A stretch of 64,000 nt of DNA, taken from positions 1 through 64,000 of the forward strand of contig CAZWSX010000007.1 of NCBI GenBank assembly GCA_964636985.1, given 5' to 3'. Numbering within the stretch: position 1 is the first letter of the stretch; each line of letters begins with the position of its first letter. The position numbers were made by a program, and so were the translations under genes. The stretch is from CAZWSX01 sp964636985 (GTDB lineage: Bacteria > Planctomycetota > Planctomycetia > Pirellulales > Pirellulaceae). Positions 41,801-50,883 of this stretch are shown piece after piece. The notes under the pieces were generated by a model. The model was not told the origin of the DNA and did not search any database. It worked only from the letters and a program-made list of their open reading frames with translations.

Positions 41801-43366
41801 CTATCGCTGCTCGCTGATTGAGAAAACAGCAGCTTGCCAGGGGCCTTGGTCTACATAAAGTCCCGTGGCGGCTAGATCGTTCCCATTCCAGTGGTAGCAC
41901 TGGCCACTGAACTGATCGCGCAGGCACCACTCCTTTCCCGCCATATCCGGCAGCTGAAGGTGGACATGGCACTGGCTTTGGTTCGACGCATAATTCACCG
42001 CGACGATCGTCGGCGGTTGTCCTTCCAGTCGCCAGAGGAATGCGATAAAGCAATCGTTGGTCCAGTTGCCGTCCCACGCAGGCGTACATTTCAAAAGCTG
42101 CCACTGACCATCGCGAAAAGCCGGCTGCCGCAAGAGAGTCAGGAGCCGATCATAGAACGCCTGTAGGTCTTGATCGATCGGTTCGTTGGGTAGTCGGCCG
42201 AGATGGGGGGAGATCCGCTTTTTGCGGCCTTCGAACTGTCCTTGATGGAAAAACCGCAGTCCCGGCGACAAATAGGTAACCACCGCCGCGGCCTTGTGAG
42301 CTGGAGGCGAAAAGGTGGCTGCCGCGCGCGGCTCGTCGTGATTTTCCAAGAAGCGGGCCAGCTTGTCTTGGTAATCGAGTCCGGCCAGCAGATGCTCCCG
42401 CGCCGCTCGGGCGTGGTTCTCGCGCAGGCGATCGTAGAGCCGCTTGTCGTAGGCATAGTCAAAACCTTGCTGCTGGAGCGTCCATTCCAGATCCCAGTAG
42501 ACTTCGGCCATGAAGGTGAAACCGGGAACGCGCTCACGAACCGCTTTGGTAGCGGTAGGCCAAAAAAGAGGTGCGCGCTGGCCCCACGTGCGTTCAAAGA
42601 CCTCGGGCAAAACCAGCATCGCCATATCGCATCGCAAGCCATCACACTGGCCCGCGATCCTCACCAGCTCTCCGATCAACGCTTCCTGCGTGGCCGGGTT
42701 GGCATAGTTCAGTTGCAGCGTGTCCGGCCAGCCGTCGAAATAGGGATCGCGCCCATAGGCAAAGATTCCGTCGCCGGCTTTGCGCTTGATCCACGTATAG
42801 TTTTTTGGCGCGCGAGCGAGATCGAGTTCGGTGGCACGGATAAAGTGCTCTGGATGCTCTTCGATCCAGGGATGGTCCAGCGCCATATGATTGGGCACAA
42901 AGTCCAGCATCAGCTTGAGGCCTCGCTTTTTGAGCCGATCTCGCACCCGTGCCAGTGCGGCATCGCCGCCGAGACTTTCGTGTGCGCGATAGGCCGTGAT
43001 GGCAAAGCCTGAACCGGGAATGTCGTCGTCGGTCAGGTCGGGCAGCGTTTCATGAAATTCACGGCGCCAGTCGGGATTCGTTCGCGAGATCTTTTGCGAG
43101 GCTTGCCCGGTTTGCCAGACGCTCAGAAGCCAAATCCAGTCGAAGCCTTTGTTGGCCAAGTCGTCTAAGTCGTCATCGGGAATGTCGTCGAGCGTCGCTC
43201 GCCGACCAAGACGGCGCGACAATTCGGTCAACCAGGCGCGAGTATTGATCTGGTACAGCGACGGATATCGCGGCGCATGCATTTCAGTTACCCAGGATTG
43301 TGAACGTTTGTGATCGAGGACAGTAAATCCAAATCGCTCCAAGTAGACCAGCGCCTCGCACTTCAT
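41801..43366 (-). CDS. GH13 alpha-amylase-family enzyme
   Basis: A 521-residue (beta/alpha)8 sugar enzyme. It shows YPSLYQINTRAWL at the start, LMLDFVPNHM, the nucleophile Asp in LRCDMAML, the acid Glu in FMAEVYWD and the third Asp in ENHDEPR. The exact substrate is unclear; maltooligosaccharides, glycogen or trehalose-related sugars are possible. I give ATG 43366, 13 bp after the GH63 stop; ATG 43282 (MHAPRYPS) is a good alternative that would shorten it by 28 residues. It is the last gene of the small protein-GH63-GH13 operon. Confidence 0.88.
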   Translation of the reverse strand: MKCEALVYLERFGFTVLDHKRSQSWVTEMHAPRYPSLYQINTRAWLTELSRRLGRRATLDDIPDDDLDDLANKGFDWIWLLSVWQTGQASQKISRTNPDWRREFHETLPDLTDDDIPGSGFAITAYRAHESLGGDAALARVRDRLKKRGLKLMLDFVPNHMALDHPWIEEHPEHFIRATELDLARAPKNYTWIKRKAGDGIFAYGRDPYFDGWPDTLQLNYANPATQEALIGELVRIAGQCDGLRCDMAMLVLPEVFERTWGQRAPLFWPTATKAVRERVPGFTFMAEVYWDLEWTLQQQGFDYAYDKRLYDRLRENHARAAREHLLAGLDYQDKLARFLENHDEPRAAATFSPPAHKAAAVVTYLSPGLRFFHQGQFEGRKKRISPHLGRLPNEPIDQDLQAFYDRLLTLLRQPAFRDGQWQLLKCTPAWDGNWTNDCFIAFLWRLEGQPPTIVAVNYASNQSQCHVHLQLPDMAGKEWCLRDQFSGQCYHWNGNDLAATGLYVDQGPWQAAVFSISEQR

Positions 43367-43379
43367 GAGGCCGTTACCA

Positions 43380-46115
43380 CTAGCTGGCAGCGACTACGGC
43401 ACCATTGGGTGATTCGCAGGCCGGCGACTTGTGCACGTCGGTAACCGCGGCCATCTTGCCTAACTGGAGCGCCTGCTCGGCGGTAGTCGTTGCGAACAAC
43501 TGCATCATGCGGGCGACGATGCCCGTCCAGCCGGTTTGGTGGCTGGCACCTAGGCCAGCCCCGTTGTCGCCGTGGAAATACTCGTAGAACAGGATCAAAT
43601 CGCGCCAGTGCGGGTTTTCCTGGAACTTTTGCGTGCCGCCGTAAACGGGGCGGTGGCCGTTCTTGTCCTTCAAAAAAATGTTCGCCAATCGGCGGGCAAG
43701 TTCCTCTGCCACTTGGTACAGCGTCATCATCTGGCCGGAACCGGTTGGGCATTCCACCTTAAAGTCGTCACCGTAGTACAGGTAGTACTGCAACAACGCC
43801 CGAACGATCAGTCCGTTAACCGGCATCCAGATGGGGCCGCGCCAGTTGGAGTTTCCGCCGAACATGCCGGTATCGGACTCAGCCGGCAAATACGAGACGC
43901 GGTAGTCTTGCCCCCCGGCCTGGAACACGTACGGACTATGCTCGTGGAACTTTGACAGCGAGCGGATACCGAACTCGCTGAGAAACTCATTCTCGTCGAG
44001 CATTTTGGCAAGTACGCGGCGAAGCTTCCGCTCATCCAGAATCGACGTCATCATTCGACCGCCTGCTCCCGGCTTTAGGGTCTCGTGAATGGCGCTGTGG
44101 ATTTCCGGCCGAGCGGTTAGAAACCGATCCACGCGTTCTCTCGCTTCCGGGTATTTCGTAAACACTTTTCCATCGAAAACGGTCACCGCGCAAAACGGCA
44201 GCAGCCCCACCATCGATCGGACCTTAAGCCGCTGCGCGCTCCCGTCTGGCCGACGCAAGACATCGTAGAAGAAACCGTCTTCCTCATCCCACATTCCAGT
44301 GTCGCCACAGTGAGCCATCGACGACGCGATCCACAGATAGTGCTCAAGGAACTTGAGGCCCATATCAAGGTATTCAGGATCGTGCAGAGTCAATTCGCCC
44401 GCGATTTCCAGCATGTTCTGTGTGAAAAGGGCCATCCAGGCAGTTCCGTCCGCTTGTTCCAGATAGCCGCCAGTTGGAAGCGGAGCGCTGCGGTCAAAGA
44501 CACCGATGTTGTCGAGTCCGAGGAACCCGCCCTCGAAGACGTTTCGGCCGGTGCGATCCTTCCGGTTCACCCACCACGCGTGGTTGAGCAGCAGTTTCTG
44601 AAAAACGCGCTTGAGCCACATGATGTCCCCGTGCCCTTTTTGCGATTGCTCGAGGCGGTAACTGAAAATCGTCGCCCAGGCGTGCACCGGTGGGTTAACA
44701 TCGCCGAAATTCCACTCGTAGGCCGGAATCTGCCCGTTGGGGTGCAGGTAACGATCGCTCGTCATCAGCGTCAATTGTTCCTTGCCAAAGCCCGGGTCCA
44801 CCAGCGACAAAGCCAGGACATGGAAAGCGAGATCCCAGGCGGCATACCATGGGTACTCCCATTTGTCGGGCATCGAGATAACGTCGCCGTTGTACATGTG
44901 GTGCCACATGTCGTTCCGCGGCGAGGGCTTGCGATTGGCCTTGAAAATGTCCGAGCCTCGCTCCTCCAGCCACTTGTCGACGTCGTAGTGATAAAACTGC
45001 TTTGACCACAGCATCCCCGCGAGCGCTTGCCGCATGACGTTGGCTTGGTCAGCGGTGAGTGACTTTGGGATGACCTCGTCGTAAAACTCGTCAGCTTCTT
45101 TGTGCCGCAAACCCACGATGTCATCGAATTCTGCAAAAGGATTCGAGCCCTTTTGGCACGACAGTGGACAGAGCCGCAAACGAATGGTGTGGCTGCCGCC
45201 TGCTGGGACGTTGATCCGGTAATGTGCGGCCGTCTTTGTGCCGGTCTGTTGCGGATGGACCGCGTCTTGTTTGCCGTGCACCACGTAATCGTTAATGCCG
45301 TCCTTGACATAGGGACTACGATTCTCGACCCCGAAAATCCGCCGCAAGTTGGTCTCGTTTTCGGTGAACAGAAGGTCCGGCGCCCCCTCGCAGTACAGGA
45401 ATCGTTCCCCTACTTTGGGATCACTTGCTCTTACGACACTAGCGCCAGGGACTCGTTGCAGCAGGGGGCGCTGATTGTCCGGCGACCACGACCAGACATT
45501 GCGGAACCAGAGGGTCGGCAACACGTGCAGGTCGGCTGCTTCCGGTCCACGATTGTGAACCGTAATCTGGATCAGGATGTCATCAGGCGATTCTTTGGCG
45601 TATTCCACGAACACATCGAAGTACCGGTTTTGGTTGAAGATGCCCGTGTCCAGCAGTTCGTATTCAAACTCGCCACGATTCCGGCCGCGGCTGGTGTCGA
45701 CCAGGTGGGCGTACGGAAACTCTTCTTGGGGATACTTGTACAAGTATTTCATGTAGGAGTGAGTCGGCGTGGAGTCGAGATAGAAGTAGTACTCCTTTAC
45801 GTCCTCGCCGTGGTTGCTCTCGCTGTTGGTCAAGCCGAAGAGCCGCTCTTTGAGTATGGGGTCCTTGCCGTTCCACAGTGCTAGCGCGAAACAAAGCCGC
45901 TGCCGATCATCGGAAATGCCCGCAATGCCATCCTCACCCCAACGATAAGCTCGCGAGCGGGCCTGGTCGTGGCTGAAGTAGTCCCAGGCGTTTCCCCCCT
46001 CGCTGTAGTCCTCGCGAACGGTGCCCCATTGGCGTTCGCTTAAGTAGGGCCCCCACTTTTTCCACTCTGCCTTGCCAGTGCAGGCCTGTTCGAGTCGTTC
46101 TTGTTCGGCGTTCAT
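43380..46115 (-). CDS. GH63-like glucosidase (MGH1 type)
   Basis: A 911-residue glycoside hydrolase with an N-terminal beta-rich part and a C-terminal (alpha/alpha)6 barrel of the GH63/MGH1 class; relatives act on glucosylglycerate, mannosylglycerate or glucosyl oligosaccharides. Motifs: WEYPWYAAWDLAFH, EWNFGDVNPPVHAW and GGNSNWRGPIWMP. Both the general acid and base positions (Asp/Glu in these motifs) appear kept. It is encoded between the small protein at 46132 and the GH13 gene. AGAGGT precedes the start. The substrate is not predictable. Confidence 0.88.
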   Translation of the reverse strand: MNAEQERLEQACTGKAEWKKWGPYLSERQWGTVREDYSEGGNAWDYFSHDQARSRAYRWGEDGIAGISDDRQRLCFALALWNGKDPILKERLFGLTNSESNHGEDVKEYYFYLDSTPTHSYMKYLYKYPQEEFPYAHLVDTSRGRNRGEFEYELLDTGIFNQNRYFDVFVEYAKESPDDILIQITVHNRGPEAADLHVLPTLWFRNVWSWSPDNQRPLLQRVPGASVVRASDPKVGERFLYCEGAPDLLFTENETNLRRIFGVENRSPYVKDGINDYVVHGKQDAVHPQQTGTKTAAHYRINVPAGGSHTIRLRLCPLSCQKGSNPFAEFDDIVGLRHKEADEFYDEVIPKSLTADQANVMRQALAGMLWSKQFYHYDVDKWLEERGSDIFKANRKPSPRNDMWHHMYNGDVISMPDKWEYPWYAAWDLAFHVLALSLVDPGFGKEQLTLMTSDRYLHPNGQIPAYEWNFGDVNPPVHAWATIFSYRLEQSQKGHGDIMWLKRVFQKLLLNHAWWVNRKDRTGRNVFEGGFLGLDNIGVFDRSAPLPTGGYLEQADGTAWMALFTQNMLEIAGELTLHDPEYLDMGLKFLEHYLWIASSMAHCGDTGMWDEEDGFFYDVLRRPDGSAQRLKVRSMVGLLPFCAVTVFDGKVFTKYPEARERVDRFLTARPEIHSAIHETLKPGAGGRMMTSILDERKLRRVLAKMLDENEFLSEFGIRSLSKFHEHSPYVFQAGGQDYRVSYLPAESDTGMFGGNSNWRGPIWMPVNGLIVRALLQYYLYYGDDFKVECPTGSGQMMTLYQVAEELARRLANIFLKDKNGHRPVYGGTQKFQENPHWRDLILFYEYFHGDNGAGLGASHQTGWTGIVARMMQLFATTTAEQALQLGKMAAVTDVHKSPACESPNGAVVAAS

Positions 46116-46131
46116 AGAGACCTCTTGTACG

Positions 46132-46341
46132 TTAGTGGGGCAAGCCGAGCATGTTTTTATAGTGGCCTGGCACAGGTTCCAAGCTCGTGACGTCCGTCGG
46201 CGAGAACGGTTGACGCTGAGTCCACGGCTCCTCCTCGCTCACGGGCACCATCCAGAACAATCCATCCGGATCGAGTACGATCCATTGCCGCGTGCACCGA
46301 TCTACAAAGAGGGCGAAGGTGACTTTCCTTGTATCGGCCAT
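46132..46341 (-). CDS. Small conserved-looking protein ahead of GH63
   Basis: A 69-residue protein without a known family: MADTRKVTFALFVDR, then WIVLDPDGLFWMVP and a proline-rich end (TSLEPVPGHYKNML). AAGGGAG 7 nt ahead selects ATG 46341 over ATG 46347, which is too close. A sigma-54 promoter lies 52 nt upstream, so it leads the GH63-GH13 operon; the gap to GH63 is 16 bp. A role in glucosidase regulation is possible but unsupported. Confidence 0.75.
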   Translation of the reverse strand: MADTRKVTFALFVDRCTRQWIVLDPDGLFWMVPVSEEEPWTQRQPFSPTDVTSLEPVPGHYKNMLGLPH

Positions 46342-46392
46342 TGGCATACTCCCTTAAGGCGTCCGCCTCGCAGTCCTGATGGCGTGGGTCAA

Positions 46393-46408
46393 AGCAAAGG
46401 GAATGCCA
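46393..46408 (-). promoter_or_regulatory. Sigma-54 (-24/-12) promoter for the GH63-GH13 operon
   Basis: Minus strand TGGCATTCCCTTTGCT: the closest match to consensus in the window, GG-N10-GC with TTGCT. Predicted start near 46382. Confidence 0.8.
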
Positions 46409-46574
46409 TCGGTTTGAATTGGCGTTTGTCACGGCTTTTCAGCTGTTAGAGCGGCTTGCGCTCGGCGGTTTGGCGTGTCGCCGCCGCGGTGGCCCTTACT
46501 CCGATGTGCACCGCGGTTCAGCGCGCGATCGAGCACGCACACTGTGCAGCGTTTAAGAAAACGCGTCCCCTCGC

Positions 46575-46603
46575 AGTTCCAGGAACACGGTAGTTCCCCG
46601 GAA
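46575..46603. promoter_or_regulatory. Paired GTTCC/GGAAC palindromes, candidate activator sites
   Basis: GTTCCAGGAAC (46575-46585) and GTTCCCCGGAAC (46592-46603) are perfect palindromes with the same GTTCC half-site, centres about 17.5 bp apart. They lie between two divergent sigma-54 promoters, 170 and 245 bp away. Such pairs are typical of enhancer-binding-protein sites; which regulator binds is unknown. Confidence 0.55.
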
Positions 46604-46845
46604 CATGAAACGCGCTTCCGCGGCGGCTCTGGTTGGAGCCATCGGAGGGGTTTCGTTCCCTACCCAAGCGCGCGGGGCGGTTCACCGGAAACCCCATTTG
46701 GCGCGCTTGCAAACCGTCAACGCGGTTTTAAACGTTTGATATTCGGAAGTGGTTAAGTCTTTCTAGTCCGCTGTTCGTCACGTTTTGCCAGCCTTTTGGC
46801 TCGTTTAAGGGGCCCGTCGGGCGGCAAGCCTGAAATCGTCTTTTT

Positions 46846-46861
46846 TGGCCCGACGATTGCC
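46846..46861 (+). promoter_or_regulatory. Sigma-54 (-24/-12) promoter for the usp-hemerythrin-cytochrome operon
   Basis: TGGCCCGACGATTGCC, GG-N10-GC, intact TTGC. Predicted start near 46872, about 77 nt ahead of ATG 46949. Confidence 0.74.
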
Positions 46862-46948
46862 TTACGTTCTCTTGCCAATGTTATCTACCCTCCGCTGATC
46901 GATGCGGCGGCGATGGTTTATCAACATCTCGCTATGGAAAGAGTCACC

Positions 46949-47440
46949 ATGAACGCCAAAAAAATTGTGTTTGCTACTGATTTCTCGGTGGCCTCCCACG
47001 AGGCTTTTCGACTAGCGAACACGCTGGCGAAAGAGTGGGGCGCACGGATCATCCTTGTTCATGTCCAGGAGCCCGCCTTGGCATACGGGGGAGGTGAATT
47101 CGCTCTAGGCGACTTGGAGCCGACGATCGAAACCCTGAAACCGCTTCTCGACGAATTTAAGCCCGACGTCCCGTGCGAAAAACGCGTGCTAATGGGCGAT
47201 CCCGCCGAGACTGTCGTCCGCGTAGCCAAGGAAGAAAATGCAGACATCATCGTGGTCGGCTCGCATGGCCGCACTGGTCTGGTGCGCCTGCTGATGGGAA
47301 GTGTGGCGGAAACTATCGTTCGCCGCGCGCCGTGTCCCGTGCTGGTCCATAAACACGTGGAGCGGGCGGTTGCCGAAAGCAGACCAGTTGAGGAAGTAAA
47401 GAATTCGCAAGTTCCCCCCGTAGTCATCCCCGTCATGTGA
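46949..47440 (+). CDS. Universal stress protein UspA
   Basis: A 163-residue ATP-binding Usp (VVGSHGRTG ... GSVAETIV) with the same MNAKKI start as the Usp at 35734. GGAAAGAG lies ahead of ATG 46949. It opens a three-gene unit with the hemerythrin-like and cytochrome genes, led by a sigma-54 promoter. The C-terminal 20 residues are a loose extension (VEEVKNSQVPPVVIPVM). Confidence 0.93.
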   Translation: MNAKKIVFATDFSVASHEAFRLANTLAKEWGARIILVHVQEPALAYGGGEFALGDLEPTIETLKPLLDEFKPDVPCEKRVLMGDPAETVVRVAKEENADIIVVGSHGRTGLVRLLMGSVAETIVRRAPCPVLVHKHVERAVAESRPVEEVKNSQVPPVVIPVM

Positions 47441-47506
47441 TGCAGCTGGCGAAAAGGTGGGGCCATCGCTTCAGCAGGGGCAACGTTTTGAGTAAGGGGT
47501 TCCGAC

Positions 47507-47953
47507 ATGAATGCCACTGGTAGCCACTATTTTCTTCAACACCTTCTTCGCGAACACGAAGGGCTCACTGCGGAGTTGGGAAACGTCCGCCGAAGCCTGC
47601 GGCGCGAGCTCCTCGGCAAAGAATCGGACCAAGCCCGACAGAAGGCCCTTCTCCGCTTAGGCGGATTGCGAAACCACCTCGCGGCGCATTTTGCGGAAGA
47701 GGAATGCGAAGGCTGTTTAGAGGAGGCGGTTAGTCGCCGGCCATCTTTGGCTGGCGAAGTAAAGCAGATTGTTGCCGAACACCGAGGTTTGATGAGCGAC
47801 CTCGACCAAATGGTGGAAAAGCTTCGCGTGGGGGCAACTCCTCGGGAGATCGCGACCATCGAAGCCGAATTCGAGGCCTTCGCCGAACGATTGATTGATC
47901 ACGAACGGCGAGAACAAGAAGCCGTTCAAGCCGGTCTGAACATCGCCGAATAA
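47507..47953 (+). CDS. Hemerythrin-like (HHE) di-iron protein
   Basis: A 148-residue four-helix protein. Ligand-type residues occur in the expected order: His in REHEGL, His in NHLAAHFAEEE with following Glu, His in AEHRGL and His/Glu in IDHERREQE. HHE proteins bind O2 or NO or store iron; this one is cytoplasmic. Its place between Usp and cytochrome genes suggests defence against, or sensing of, O2 or NO during hypoxia. Confidence 0.82.
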   Translation: MNATGSHYFLQHLLREHEGLTAELGNVRRSLRRELLGKESDQARQKALLRLGGLRNHLAAHFAEEECEGCLEEAVSRRPSLAGEVKQIVAEHRGLMSDLDQMVEKLRVGATPREIATIEAEFEAFAERLIDHERREQEAVQAGLNIAE

Positions 47954-47974
47954 AATCCTTAACGGAGGAATGCT

Positions 47975-48496
47975 ATGTCGAGCTTATGGATCGCAGCCAA
48001 GGAAAACATGCAGGGACTTCGCCGTTGGCATGTATACCGAAAGCGAATTGTCATTGCCTGTTTGCTCTTGGCATTGTTAGTGTGGTTTCTGGTCGCAACG
48101 GTCGCGCGAACGCAAGGGCCCGAGGAAGGTCCGATGCTCGGCTCGGAAGCGGTCGCCACGTTTATGCGTCAGAAATTGCTGAGCAGTCAAAAGCTGCTCG
48201 AGGCGATCGCGCTCGAGGACTACGAGGGGATCGAGAAGAATTCCCAGGATATTAGTTTGTTAACCCAGGAAGAAATGTGGCGCGTCTTGCAATCGCAGGA
48301 CTACCTGCAATACAGCAAGGAATTCCGGCGTGCTGCCGACGCGGTGACGGCGAACGCTCGCAAGAAGAACCTCGACGGGGCCGCCTTGGGTTACGTGGAT
48401 ATGACGCTCAAGTGCGTCCAGTGTCACAAGTACGTTCGCGGAGTCAAGGTGTCGGCTCCGCCCGACCTTCGCAAACCGGCGGAAAAAGGCAAGTAA
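47975..48496 (+). CDS. Membrane-anchored cytochrome c'-like protein
   Basis: A 173-residue protein with an N-terminal membrane anchor (about residues 26-46) and a four-helix domain ending with a single c-haem motif CVQCHKYVRG close to the C-terminus, as in cytochromes c'. These bind NO or O2. The gene follows the hemerythrin gene by 21 bp, with GGAGG ahead of its ATG, and shares its operon. Confidence 0.85.
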   Translation: MSSLWIAAKENMQGLRRWHVYRKRIVIACLLLALLVWFLVATVARTQGPEEGPMLGSEAVATFMRQKLLSSQKLLEAIALEDYEGIEKNSQDISLLTQEEMWRVLQSQDYLQYSKEFRRAADAVTANARKKNLDGAALGYVDMTLKCVQCHKYVRGVKVSAPPDLRKPAEKGK

Positions 48497-48516
48497 CAGC
48501 CCCTCGCTTTGGCTGT
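48496..48516. terminator. Possible weak terminator hairpin
   Basis: ACAGCC (48496-48501) and GGCTGT (48511-48516) form a perfect 6-bp stem around a 9-nt loop in the 34-bp gap between the convergent cytochrome and otsB genes. No T tract follows, so this is uncertain. Confidence 0.35.
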
Positions 48517-48530
48517 GTGCCTAAACCCGA

Positions 48531-49304
48531 TCATTTCAAGGACGGCAATCGGGTTAGAAACGAAAGCACCTCTTCAGGGCCGGCAACTGCATAGCGGGCA
48601 ATGGTTGGCCGCTGACCACCGACCTTAATGGTGATGCCGTCCGGAAAGGCTCGGAACGCATCCTCATCGGTTACGTCGTCGCCTATAAAAATAGGCAGTC
48701 CCTTCTCGCCAGACTGGTGCTTTCTTAACCAGAGAGCAGCCGTCCCTTTGTTGGCAGACACACGCGGACGGATTTCCCATACCATGGCTCCGGGAAGCAC
48801 CCGAAACGACTCGTAGTCCTGAACGACCGTTTCTACCGCGCTAAGTACCTCCGGCCATGCTTGGGCAGGGACTAGTCGGTAGTGCACCGAAAGAGAAAGA
48901 CGTTTGTTCTCCACGAGCAACTGATCCAGATGAGCAAGTCGGACGCTAAGCGCATCTGCCATGCGGGCAACGTCGTCGCACATTGCCGCAGCCAATGGAG
49001 AGGCGTAGCTCAGCTTCGGGCCTTCAATCTCCAGCCCGTGATTTCCAGAATAAGCCAGCGATTCGATTGCCACGATCTGCCGCACATCGCAAAGTTCACG
49101 TCCGCTGACAATTGCCACGCTCACGTCATGTCGAGTGGACAGCGATCGCAATGCCTCGCGCGTTTGGCGCGATAACTGAACCTGGTCAGGGCGATCCGCG
49201 ATGGGAGCCAGCGTGCCGTCGAAATCGAGCCCGATCCAAATCCTCTGGGCACCCCGAATCGCCGGCTCGACTTCGTGCCACGAACTTGCCAACGAAACCG
49301 CCAT
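48531..49304 (-). CDS. otsB: Trehalose-phosphatase
   Basis: A 257-residue HAD phosphatase that removes phosphate from trehalose 6-phosphate. Motif I is LDFDGTLAPI, and GDDVTDEDAF supplies the metal Asp residues; SANKGTA matches the conserved Lys region. ATG 49304 has GGAAGGGG ahead and overlaps the otsA stop by one base (TGATG), so translation is coupled; a TTG at 49307 directly ahead is unlikely to be used. Confidence 0.92.
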   Translation of the reverse strand: MAVSLASSWHEVEPAIRGAQRIWIGLDFDGTLAPIADRPDQVQLSRQTREALRSLSTRHDVSVAIVSGRELCDVRQIVAIESLAYSGNHGLEIEGPKLSYASPLAAAMCDDVARMADALSVRLAHLDQLLVENKRLSLSVHYRLVPAQAWPEVLSAVETVVQDYESFRVLPGAMVWEIRPRVSANKGTAALWLRKHQSGEKGLPIFIGDDVTDEDAFRAFPDGITIKVGGQRPTIARYAVAGPEEVLSFLTRLPSLK

Positions 49305-50785
49305 CAAACCCCTTCCGGAAAGTCAAATTTCAAGAGTTCGGAGAGGATTTTCCCGCCCCATCGATAAACGTTATGCCACTCGAGATGCTCGCGCATCCTT
49401 TTCATCCGTCGGGTGCGCTCCTCTGGCTCCATCGAAATCGCCTGCTCCATCGCGGACGCGGTTTCGTGTACGGCGAACGGATTCACAAGGAGGGCTTCCG
49501 ACAATTCGCGGGCGGCCCCCGTGAACTTGCTCAACACGAGTACGCCGTCGTTATCCTCCCGGCTGGCGATAAACTCTTTCGCTACCAGGTTCATGCCGTC
49601 GTGCAGAGAACTGACAATAAAGAATTTCGCCAGGCGATGGAGTGCCATCATGCTTACCGGGCCATGATGCTCCTTGAAAAAAGCGATCGGCTGCCACGAA
49701 CCCTCTCTCCATTTGAGGTTGATCCGTTCGACGAGGCTCTCCACTTCGGCATCTAGTTTCTGATACTCGGAAATAGGCGAACGGCTAGGTGCCGCGATTT
49801 GAACGAAGACGAATCGCTGTTTCAGTTCGGGGCGCATTTCAAGGAGGGCATTCACGGCCTCGAATCGTTGCGGAAGTCCTTTGGTGTAATCCAGCCGTTC
49901 GATGCCGACGCCGATGAACTCGATCCCTCTCCCCAACCGCCGACGCCAATGCCGCATGGACGCACTCACGTCGTCTGCGTGCGAGCGCGCCGCATGCTCC
50001 GCAAAGTCGATGCTGATCGGGAATTCGCGAACGGCAGTGGTTTGTCCGCCGCGGGTAATGGTGAATCGCTCCATGTCGACCCGTGCTTCCAAAATGCGAT
50101 CCACCGTGTCCACAAAGTTCTGGCAGTGGTAGCGAGTATGAAATCCCAGCAGGTCGTTGCCGAGCAAGCCCTCCAGAAGTTCGTGCTGCCAGGGGAAGAC
50201 CCGAAAAACCTCCCGGTTCGGCCAGGGGATATGCCAAAACTGTGCCACAACAAGATTGGCGTTCCGCTCTTTCAGCAGCTTGGGAAGCAGGCAGAAGTGA
50301 TAGTCCTGGATGAAAAAAAACGTTGGCGTGCTACCGGCTTCCTCTAGCACGGCATCGGCAAAGACGCGGTTTACCTCTCGGTATTGATCCCAATCGCCCT
50401 CGCGAAAAACCGGCGGAGTGAACGTAATGTGGCAAAGAGGCCAGAGGGCCTCGTTGGCCATGCCGTAGTAGAAGCCCTGTTCCTGAGATTTGGAGAGCCA
50501 GACCCGCCGCAACGTGTAGGTAGGGTTCTCAGGCGGGACCCGCACTCGGTCGAACTCATCCACAACGTCACGGTCCGCGTCGCCGCTCCCGTGTGCGATC
50601 CAGGTTCCCCCGCTGGCATCCATAATGGGGTCGATTGCCGTTGCCATGCCACTGGCTGGCTTGATCACTTCAATCTGCTGGCCCGAATATTTATGAATGA
50701 ATGGCTCTCGATTGGCGACGACGATGAACTTATAGCCCATCATTTTTTCGCCAATCAGGTTTTGCAGCGTCTGTCGAGTCCACAT
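49304..50785 (-). CDS. otsA: Trehalose-6-phosphate synthase (GT20)
   Basis: A 493-residue GT20 enzyme that joins UDP-glucose and glucose 6-phosphate. It has VVANREPFIH, the IQDYHFCLLPKLL and FWHIPWPNREVFRV motifs, GVERLDYTKG-like GIERLDYTKG, and a C-terminal SLHDGMNLVAKEF with VLSKFTGAA. A glucosylglycerol-phosphate synthase is an alternative, but the adjacent otsB favours trehalose. ATG 50785 is chosen for length; ATG 50743 is possible. No sigma-54 site lies ahead. Confidence 0.9.
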   Translation of the reverse strand: MWTRQTLQNLIGEKMMGYKFIVVANREPFIHKYSGQQIEVIKPASGMATAIDPIMDASGGTWIAHGSGDADRDVVDEFDRVRVPPENPTYTLRRVWLSKSQEQGFYYGMANEALWPLCHITFTPPVFREGDWDQYREVNRVFADAVLEEAGSTPTFFFIQDYHFCLLPKLLKERNANLVVAQFWHIPWPNREVFRVFPWQHELLEGLLGNDLLGFHTRYHCQNFVDTVDRILEARVDMERFTITRGGQTTAVREFPISIDFAEHAARSHADDVSASMRHWRRRLGRGIEFIGVGIERLDYTKGLPQRFEAVNALLEMRPELKQRFVFVQIAAPSRSPISEYQKLDAEVESLVERINLKWREGSWQPIAFFKEHHGPVSMMALHRLAKFFIVSSLHDGMNLVAKEFIASREDNDGVLVLSKFTGAARELSEALLVNPFAVHETASAMEQAISMEPEERTRRMKRMREHLEWHNVYRWGGKILSELLKFDFPEGV

Positions 50786-50883
50786 CCTCGCTCTTAACCT
50801 CTAAAACCTTCCGTCTCGCAGTGAGCAACGCTCGACGCACGCGACATGGATAACGTGCGACGGATCATCGCGCTGGCGAACTT

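Larger units (their letters stand above)
46342..46948. other. Divergent 607-bp region between the sugar-enzyme operon and the usp operon
   Basis: No gene. It carries two outward-facing sigma-54 promoters (46393-46408 minus; 46846-46861 plus) 440 bp apart and, between them, two adjacent palindromes at 46575-46603. This is the layout expected for a shared enhancer. Confidence 0.6.

Noticed and set aside
41509..41817. 102-codon open frame between the BON and GH13 genes
   Set aside because: Overlaps the end of GH13 and has no family or ribosome-site support.
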